From assembly GCA_024362935.1 (NCBI GenBank), contig JANCRA010000126.1:806001-870000 (forward strand): a stretch of 64,000 bases of DNA, written 5' to 3'. A program made the position numbers and the translations under genes. This DNA is from Setophaga petechia (taxonomy: Eukaryota > Chordata > Aves > Passeriformes > Parulidae). This document shows, piece by piece, positions 1 through 9,600 of the stretch (within the stretch, counting starts at the first letter, position 1; each line of letters starts with the position of its first letter). The notes beneath the pieces were generated by a model, which was not told the origin of the DNA, ran no database searches, and saw only the letters and a program-made list of their open reading frames with translations.

Positions 1-20
1 GCAGGCTGTGCCATGCTCAC

Positions 21-527
21 CTCGGCCAGCACGAACCCGGCAGCTCGGAGGTGCCTTCGGGCCATGGAGCCCCGGCCCAGCAGCTCCCGGCCCCGAGAGC
101 TGAACTGGGGCAGCTCCCAGCGCAGCACGGCCACCCTGGGGACAGGGACAGGGACAGCCGTGAGCAGGGACAGGGACAGCAGTGAGCAGGGACAGGGACA
201 GGGACAGCCGTGAGCAGGGACAGGGACAGCAGTGAGCAGGGACAGCAGTGAGCAGGGACAGGGACAGGAGTGAGCTGGGACAGGGACAGCAGTGAGCAGG
301 GACAGGGACAGGAGTGAGCAGGGACAGGGACAGGGACAGCCGTGAGCAGGGACAGGGACAGCAGTGAGCAGGGACAGGGACAGGGACAGCCGTGAGCAGG
401 GACAGGGACAGCCGTGAGCAGGGACAGGGACAGCCGTGAGCAGGGACAGGGACAGGAGTGAGCAGGGACAGGGACAGGAGTGAGCAGGGACAGGGACAGC
501 CGTGAGCAGGGACAGGGACAGGAGTGA

Positions 528-558
<31 letters not shown>

Positions 559-635
559 TGAGCAGGGGACAGGGACAGGAGTGAGCAGGGACAGGGACAG
601 GGACAGGGATGAGCAGGGGACAGGGACAGGAGTGA

Positions 636-672
<37 letters not shown>

Positions 673-3600
673 TGAGCAGGGGACAGGGACAGGAGTGAGC
701 AGGGACAGGGACAGGTGTGAGCAGGGACAAGGACAGCAGTGAGCAGGGACAGGGACAGGGACAGCAGTGAGCAGGGACAGGGACAGGAGTGAGCAGGGGA
801 CAGGGACAGCAGTGAGCAGGGACAGGGACAGGGACAGGGACAGCAGTGAGCAGGGACAGGGACAGGAGTGAGCAGGGGACAGGGACAGGAGTGAGCAGGG
901 ACAGGGACAGCAGTGAGCAGGGACAGGGACAGCAGTGAGCACGGCCACCCTGGGGACAGGGACAGGGACAGCCGTGAGCAGGGACAGGGACAGGGACAGC
1001 TGTGAGCAGGGACAGGGACAGGAGTGAGCAGGGACAGGGACAGCAGTGAGCTGGGACAGGGACAGGAGTGAGCAGGGGGACAGGGGACAGGGACAGCCGT
1101 GAGCACGGCCACCCTGGGGACAGGGACAGGGGACAGGGACAGCCATGAGCGGGGACAGGGACAGCTTTGAGCACAGGGACAGGGACAGCCGTGAGCATGG
1201 GGACAGGGACAGGGACAGCCATAAGCATGGGCACCCCAAGCAGAGCCAGCCCTGCGGTGCCCAAGCTGTGCCACTCCCATCACCTCCTGTCCCCTCCCTG
1301 TCCCATGTCCCCTCCCTGTCCCCCTCCTGCCACCTCTCCTCCCCCACTGACCCTTTCTACTGCCCCTCCTCATCCCCGTCCTGTTCCCCTCCTGTCCCTC
1401 CCCTCCTGTCCCCCATTTCCCCTGCTGTCCCCCTGTCCCCACGCACCTCCTGGCCCCTGGTGGCAGTGGCTTTGTCCCCTCAGAGTGGCACAGGTGGGGG
1501 GCACTGTAGTCCCTCACGGGCAGAGGTTTGTTGTCACTGTCCAGCACCGCCTCGGCATCTGCAGGGACAGAGGGGACACAGGGGACTCAGAGCCAGCCCA
1601 GAGGGGCAGTGTCCGTGGGGAGGGGACACAGGGGACTCAGAGCCAGCCCAGAGGGGCAGTGTCCGTGGGGAGGGGACACAGGGGACTCAGAGCCAGCCCA
1701 GAGGGGCAGTGTCCGTGGGCATGCACCTCCCCAGGTCCCATGGCAGGGGGCAGGGGACACGTGGAGCACGGAGCTTTGCTGTGGCAGCCGGTGGCCGGTC
1801 CCCGACACTGAGGGACAGGGACCGAATTTGACTGGGCTGCAGAGGTGACAGGGGGGTGACAGGGGGGTGACAGAGCCAGGAGGGATGCAGAGGTGACAGG
1901 GGGGTGTGACAGAGCCAGGAGGGATGCAGAGGTGACAGGGAAAGGTGACAGGATGGGTGACTGGACTGGAGGGTGACAGGGGAAAGTGACAGGGCTGAGG
2001 GGTGACACAGGAGGGTAATGAGGTGACAGGGCTGGGGGGACTGGGGTCACAGGGGAAGGCAGCAGGGGTGGGGGTGCCAGGGCCAGGGCTGCCCAGGGTG
2101 GGTGCCAGGGCTTGGAGGTGACACTGGCAGGTGCCCAGGGTGGGTGGCAGGGTTGAGGGCTGGCACTGGCAGATGACCAGGATAGGTGCCAGCCTCGGGG
2201 GTGGCACTGGCAGGTGACAGGGTGGGTGCCAGGTGCAAGGGTGGCAGTGGCAGGTGCCCAGGGTGGGTGCCAGCCCCGGGAGTGGCACTGGGAGGTGCCC
2301 AGGTGGGTGGCAGGCCTCGGGGGTGGCACTGCCAGGTGACCAAGGTGGGTGCCCAGACCAGAGGGTGGCACTGGGAGGTGCCCAGGATAGTTGCCAGGGC
2401 CCAGGGCTGACACTGGCAGGTGCCCAGGCGGGTGCCAGCCCCAGGGTGGCACTGGCAGGTGCCCAGGGTGGGAGCCAGGGCCTGGGGTGGCACTGGCAGG
2501 TGCCCAGACAGGTGCCAGCACCAGGGGTGGCACTGGCAGATGACCAAGGTAGGTGCCCAGACCAGAGGGTGGCAGTGGGAGGTGCCCAGGGTGGGTGCCA
2601 GCCCCGGGGTGGCTCTGGCAGGTGCCCAGGGTGAGAGCCAGGGTCTGGGGGTGGCTCTGGCAGGTGCCCAGGTGGGTGCCAGCCCCGGGGTGGCTCTGGC
2701 AGGTGCCCAGGCGGGTGCCAGCCCCGGGGTGGCACTGCAGGTGGCACTCACCGATGTCCCAGCCGTACACGGTGCTCACGTTGTACCGGACGAGCTCGGG
2801 GCCCCCCAGTGCCCCTGGCAGTGCCTCCCGCAGCCACCGCTGCAGGGGGGTGGCCTTGTCCTTGTCCTTGTCCCTGTCCCCGTGCCCCCCCAGCAGCTCG
2901 GGGGGCAGGAAGGGCCCCTCGTAGCCTGGCACCTCCAGCCTGGCAGTGGCGTTGATGTGCAGCAGCTTCAGCCACGAGCTCTGTGCCCGCGGGGAGCTGT
3001 CACCTGTGGGACACGGGGGGACACGCTCAGGTGGCACCTGGGGACACAGGAACAGCCCCAGCAGCACCAGGGGTGTGACACTGTGACACAGCTGTGCCCA
3101 GGTGACCTGTGGGCTGTGACACTGTGACACAGCTGTGCCCAGGTGACCTGCAGCCATGGCTGTGACACAGCTGTGCCCAGGTGACCTGCAGCTGTCCCCC
3201 AGGTGACCCAGAGAAGCCCCCAGCCCCAGGCAGCCCCCACTCCGTGTCTCAGGTGACATTGGCCCCCCAGGTCCCACGGGAGGGGACAGGGGCTCGTGGG
3301 CACCGAGGTCACTGTGGCAGCCGGTGGCCGGTCCCTGCCATGGGGGGACAGGGACCGAATTTGACTGGGCTGCAGAGGGGGACAGAGCACCTGAGGGACA
3401 GGTGACCCTGAGGGACAGGTGACCCCGAGGGACAGAGCACCTGAGGGACAGAGCACCTGAGGGACAGGTGACCCTGAGGGACAGGTGACTCTGAGGGACA
3501 GGTGACTCTGAGGGACAGGTGACCCTGTGGCACAGGTGACCCCCAGGTGCCCCCCAGCCCCTGTCCCACCCCTGGACCCCAGCCCTGCCGTGCCCAGCCC

Positions 3601-6600
3601 TGCCATGCCCAGCCCTGCTGTGCCCACCTTGCAGCCGTGCCCGGAACTCTGGGCACAGCACCTGGCGCAGGTGGGGGGCCCGGGGGTGCTGCAGCACACA
3701 CAGGGACCACAGCACATCTGTCAGCAGGTGCACATCCAGCTGCTGCTCCTGCCCCTGCAGCCGCTCCTGGACCTGCTCGGGGCACACAGAGCCCAGCTCA
3801 GACACACAGCTGTGCCCATGTCCCTCTGTGGGGCTGCAGGTGACCCTGCCACCCCCTCCAACAGCCCAGGTGACCCTGCCACCCCATCCAACAGCCCAGG
3901 TGACCCTGTCACCCCATCCAACAGCCCCTTTCCCGTGGGAATGTCACCTGTGCTGTGGGACAGGTGACAGCTGGGGGGGTCACCCGGAGGGGGCTCCAGG
4001 GCCCCAAGAGGGATTGGGAGGGGTTTGGGACACCTGGAGTGCAGGAGATGGGGAAGGGGAGTTTGGGAGGAGTTGGGGAGGGGTCTGTGGGGTCCCTCCC
4101 CACCCAGAGCCCAGGGGAAGCCCCGGGACATCACCATGGAGAAGAATTCCTGGCTGGAGCTGGGCTGGAAGTTGAGGCGGGCGAAGGAGACGAGGATCCC
4201 ACAGAGCTGGGGCAGGGACAGGCCCTGGGAGTTATCCAGGCAGTACTGCAGGAAAACAGAATGGGAATGTGGGAAATGGGAATGTGGGAAATGGGAATGT
4301 GGGAAAATGGGAATGAGCCAGGCCCTGGGAGTTATCCAGGCAGTACTGCAGGGAAAACAGAATGGGAATGTGGGACTGTCAAACCAGGAAAAACAAAATG
4401 GGAATGTGAGACTGTCCAAACCAGGAAAAATGGGAATGTGGGACTGTCAAACCAGGAAAAACGGGAATATGGGACTGTCCAGAATGGGAAAAATGGGAAT
4501 GTGGGACTCTCCAAACCAGGAAAAACGGGAATGTGGGGCTGGGTGATGGACAGGAAAAATGGGAATGTGGGGCTGTCAAACCAGGAAAAACGGGAATGTG
4601 GGAAATGGGAATGTGGGAAAATGGGAATGTGGGGCTGGGTGAGGGCCAGGAAAAACAGGAACGTGGGGCTGTCCAGGACAGGAAAAACAGGAATGTGGGG
4701 CTGGGTGAAGGACAGGAAAAATGGGAATGTGGGGCTGTCCAGAATGGGAAAACGGGAATGTGGGGCTGCCCAAACCAGGAAAAACGGGAATGTGGGGCTG
4801 GGGGAGGGACAGGAAAAACAGGAATGTGGGGCTGGGATACCCCGGTGAGGGTGGCACAGGGGGTGAGGGTGGCACAGGGGGTGAGGGTGGCACACGGCAG
4901 GGGAGGGACCGGGCAGGAACTGGGCAGGAGGGGCAGGAAACTGGGAGGGAGCAGGGAGGAGAGGCCTGGAAACACCAGCAGGGACCTGCGGGGGGGACAC
5001 CGGGGCTGGGGGGGCCCATCCAGCCACAGGGGCGGGCTGGGATGTGTCAGGGTGCAGGGGGACTGCAGGGAGGTGAACTGGCACAACTGGGACAGGACTG
5101 GGACAGGACTGGGACAGAACTGGGACAGAACTGGGACAGGACTGGGACAGATCTGGGGCTGAACTGGGACAGGACTGGGGCTGAACTGGGACAGGACTGG
5201 GGCTGAACTGGGACAGAACTGAGGCTGAACTGGGACAGGACTGGGACAGATCTGGGGCTGAACTGGGACTGAACTGGGACAGGACTGGGGCTGAACTGGG
5301 ACAGGACTGGGACTGAACTGGGACAGGACTGGGACAGGACTGGGACAGAACTGGGACAGAACTGGGACAGATCTGGGGCTGAACTGGGACAGGACTGGGG
5401 CTGAACTGGGACAGGACTGGGGCTGAACTGGGACAGAACTGAGGCTGAACTGGGACAGGACTGGGACAGATCTGGGGCTGAACTGGGACTGAACTGGGAC
5501 AGGACTGGGGCTGAACTGGGACAACTGGGACAGGACTGGGACAGGACTGGGACTGAACCGGGACAGGACTGGGACAGGACTGGGACTGAACTGGGACAGG
5601 ACTGGGACTGAACTGGGACAGGACTGGGACAGGACTGGGACAGGACTGGGACTGAACTGGGACAGGACTGGGACTGAACTGGGGCTGAACTGGGACAGGA
5701 CTGGGACTGAACTGGGGCTGAACTGGGACAGGACTGGGACAGGACTGGGACTGAACTGGGACTGAACTGGGACAGGACTGGGACAGGACTGGGACTGAAC
5801 TGGGACAGGACTGGGGCTGAACTGGGACAGGACTGGGACTGAACTGGGACAGGACTGGGACAGTACTGGGGCTGAACTGGGACAGGACTGGGACTGAACT
5901 GGGACAGGACTGGGACAGGACAGGGACAGCAGCAGCAGTCACAGCTGGAGGCTCTCTCTGCAGAGCCAAGCCCAGCAGGAAATGCTCCCTGACTGCCACT
6001 GGGAGTGGGGACACAGCTGGGACAGGGGGGGCCCTCACTGCCACCTGCTCCAGGTGACAACAGCCTGCACTGGTGACAGGAACCTGCTGGGAAAGGTGAC
6101 AACATCCCCTGCACAGCTGAGGGTCCCCTGCCTCCCCCAGGGCCAGGTGAGGTCCCCATGTCCCCCATGGCCAGGTGAAGTCCCCTTTGTCCCCGAGGCC
6201 CAGGTGAGGTCCCCATGTCCCCCATGGCCAGGTGAAGTCCCCTTTGTCCCCGAGGCCCAGGTGAGGTCCCCCCACCCTCTCCATGTCCCCCCATGGCCAG
6301 GTGAGGTCCCCCTTGGCCAGGTGAGGTCCCCTGTGTCCCCCCAGTCCCAGGTGAGGTCCCCTGTTGTCCCCCCATGGCCAGGTAAGTTCCCCCTTTGTCC
6401 CCCCAGGCCCAGGTGAGGTCCTCCAGTCCCAGGTGAGTTCCCCCCTGTCCCCCAGTCCCAGGTGATGTCCCCCAGTCCCAGGTGAGGTCCCCCCCTGTCC
6501 CCCAGGCCCAGGTGAGGTCCCCAGGCCCAGGTGAGGTTCCCCAGTCCCAGGTGAGTTCCCCTTTGTCCCCCAGTCCCAGGTGAGTTCCCCCATGTCCCTC

Positions 6601-9600
6601 CAGTCCCAGGTGAGATTCCCCAGGCCCAGGTGAGGTCCCCCCTGTCCCCCAGTCCCAGGTGAGGTCCCCAGGCCCAGGTGAGGTTCCCCAGTCCCAGGTG
6701 AGTTCCCCCTGTCCCCCCCAGTCCCAGGTGAGGTCCCCCAGTCCCAGGTAAGTTCCCCCATGTCCCCCCCAGTCCCAGGTGAGTTCCCCCTTGTCCCCCC
6801 CAGTCCCAGGTGAGTTCCCCCTTGTCCCCCCCAGTCCCAGGTGAGATCCCCCCTGTCCCCCAGTCCCAGGTGAGGTTCCCCAGTCCCAGGTGAGTTCCCC
6901 CCATCCCCCAGTCCCAGGTGAGTTCCCCCCATCCCCCAGTCCCAGGTGAGTTCCCCCCCTGTCCCCCAGTCCCAGGTGAGTTCCCCCCTGTCCCCCAGTC
7001 CCAGGTGAGTTCCCCCTGTCCCCCAGTCCCAGGTGAGTTCCCCCATGTCCCCCCCAGTCCCAGGTGAGTTCCCCCTGTCCCCCAGTCCCAGGTGAGTTCC
7101 CCCATGTCCCCCCCAGTCCCAGGTGAGTTCCCCCATGTCCCCCCCAGTCCCAGGTGAGTTCCCCCTGTCCCCCAGTCCCAGGTGAGTTCCCCCATGTCCC
7201 CCCCAGTCCCAGGTGAGTTCCCCCTGTTCCCCAGTCCCAGGTAAGATCCCCCAGTCCCAGGTGAGTTCCCCCATGTCCCCCCCAGTCCCAGGTGAGATCC
7301 CCCAGTCCCAGGTAAGTTCCCCCCTTGTCCCCCCCAGTCCCAGGTGAGTTCCCCCCTGTCCCCCAGTCCCAGGTGAGATCCCCCATGTCCCCCAGTCCCA
7401 GGTGAGGTTCCCCAGTCCCAGGTGAGTTCCCCCCCTGTCCCCCAGTCCCAGGTGAGGTTCCCCAGTCCCAGGTGAGTTCCCCCCTGTCCCCCAGTCCCAG
7501 GTGAGTTCCCCCCATGTCCCCCCCAGTCCCAGGTAAGATTTCCCCCTGTCCCCAGGCTCACCTGGGCCATGCCCTCGGCCAGGCCCCGGCTGAGCCAGCG
7601 CAGGCTGCCGAAGGAGCGGGCACAGCGCAGCAGCTGGGCCGGGCTCAGGCTGCCCAGCCGGGGCTGCAGCTCCAGCGCCAGCCGGTGCAGCACCTGCGGC
7701 TGCTGGAAGTTCAGCTTACCTGGGCCAAGGTGGGCACGGCTCAGTGCAGGGCTCTGAGCACCTGTGCCCTGTGTCCCTGCCCCACAGGTGACAGCTGGGG
7801 ACGGTCACCTGCAGAGGACAGGCTCCAGGGACACCCCAGAGCCCTCCCAGTGCCTGCAGGTGAGCTGGGGGGGACTGGGGACACCCAGGGTGATGGAATG
7901 GCCTCACAGTGAGCTCCCAGGGCTTGGGGACACCTAGAATGTCCCCCTCGATGACCCTGGGCTGACCCGCAGTGCCCAGCCCCCTGTTCCCACCCAGCAC
8001 TGGGGAAACCCACTGGGAACAGCTGCTCAGGCTCACCTGGACTGCCTGCCCACACCTGGCACAGGACAGGTTTGGGACCCCAAAGCCCACCTGGATTCCC
8101 TCACCCCACCTGGCACAGGGAAAGGTTTGGGACCCCAAAGCCCACCTGGATTCCCTCACCCCACCTGGCACAGGGAAAGGTTTGGGACCCCAAAGCCCAC
8201 CTGGATTCCCTCACCCCACCTGGCACAGGGAAAGGTTTGGGACCCCAAAGCCCACCTGGATTCCCTCACCCCACCTGGCACAGGACAGGTCTGGGACCCC
8301 AAAGCCCACCTGGATTCCCTCACCCCACCTGGCACAGGACAGGTCTGGGACCCCAAAGCCCACCTGGATTCCCTCACCCCACCTAGCACAGGACAGGTCT
8401 GGGACCCCAAAGCCCACCTGGATTCCCCCATCCCACCTGGCACAGGACAGGTCTGGGACCCCAAAGCTCACCTGGATTCCCCCACCCCAAACCTGGCACA
8501 GGACAGGTTTGGGACACTAAAGCCCACCTGGATTCCCTCACCTTACCTGGCACAGGACAGGTCTGGGACCCCAAAGCTCACCTGGATTCCCTCACCCCAC
8601 ACCTGGCACAGGACAGGTTTGGGACCCCAAAGCCCACCTGGACTCCCTCACCCACTGCCAGCCCAGGTAACTCCCAGCCCCAGGACAGTGACAAACGACC
8701 AGGATTGTCCCCAGCAGGTGGCCCTGACACCCAGCTCAGCAACTCCAGCCCCAGGACAGTGACAGGGGACCAGGATTGTCCCCAGGCCCCCGCAGGTATC
8801 CCTGGCACCCAGCACAGGCAATTCCCAGCCCTGGGATAATGACAAGAGACCAGGATTGTCCCCTGCAGGTGTCCCTGACACCCAGCCCAGCAACTCCCAG
8901 CCCCAGGGCAGTGACACAGACCAGGACTGTCTCCTGCAGGTATCCCTGGCACCCAGCCCCAGGACAGTGACACAGACCAGGGCTGTCCCCAGCCCCAGAG
9001 GTGGCCCTGGCACCCAGCCCCGGGACAGTGACACAGACCAGGATTTGTCCCCAGCCCCAGAGGTGGCCCTGGCACTCACTGAAGGCGAAGAGCAGGTCGG
9101 TGAGCACGGGCAGGGGCAGCTCAGCAGGTTTCTGCAGCAGGTGGTAGCTCAGTGCCCGCAGCAGGGGCACACAGCGGCGCTGCTGCAGCGCCAGGGCCAG
9201 CGCCACGCGGCGCAGCTCATCGGGGTCAAAGTGCTCTGCCAGCTCCAGGGCCTGGGGACAGGACAGGTGACACAGGTGAGACAGGGACAGGTGAGACAGG
9301 GACAGGTGAGACAGGGACAGGTGAGACAGGTGAGACAGGTGAGACAGGTGGGACAGGACAGGTGAGACAGGGACAGAACTGCTCTGCCAGCTCCAGGGCC
9401 TGGGGACAGGACAGGTGGGACAGGACAGATCAGACAGGGACAGAACTGCTCTGCCAGCTCCAGGGTCTGAGGGACAGGGACAGGTGAGACAGGGATAGGT
9501 GACAAAGGTGAGACAGGGACAAACTGCTCTGCCAGCTCCAGCACCTGCAGGGACAGGTGGGACAGGGACAGGTGACACAGGTGAGACAGGAACAGGTGAG

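Noticed and set aside
4332..7515. Very long open frames (800-980 codons) on the minus strand in TBRG4 intron 4
   Set aside because: They run through tandem arrays whose units lack stop codons. The peptides are pure repeats, and real TBRG4 exons flank and splice over them.
8040..8650. CRISPR-like array of regular 55-bp units
   Set aside because: Units are contiguous minisatellite repeats without unique spacers, inside a vertebrate intron.
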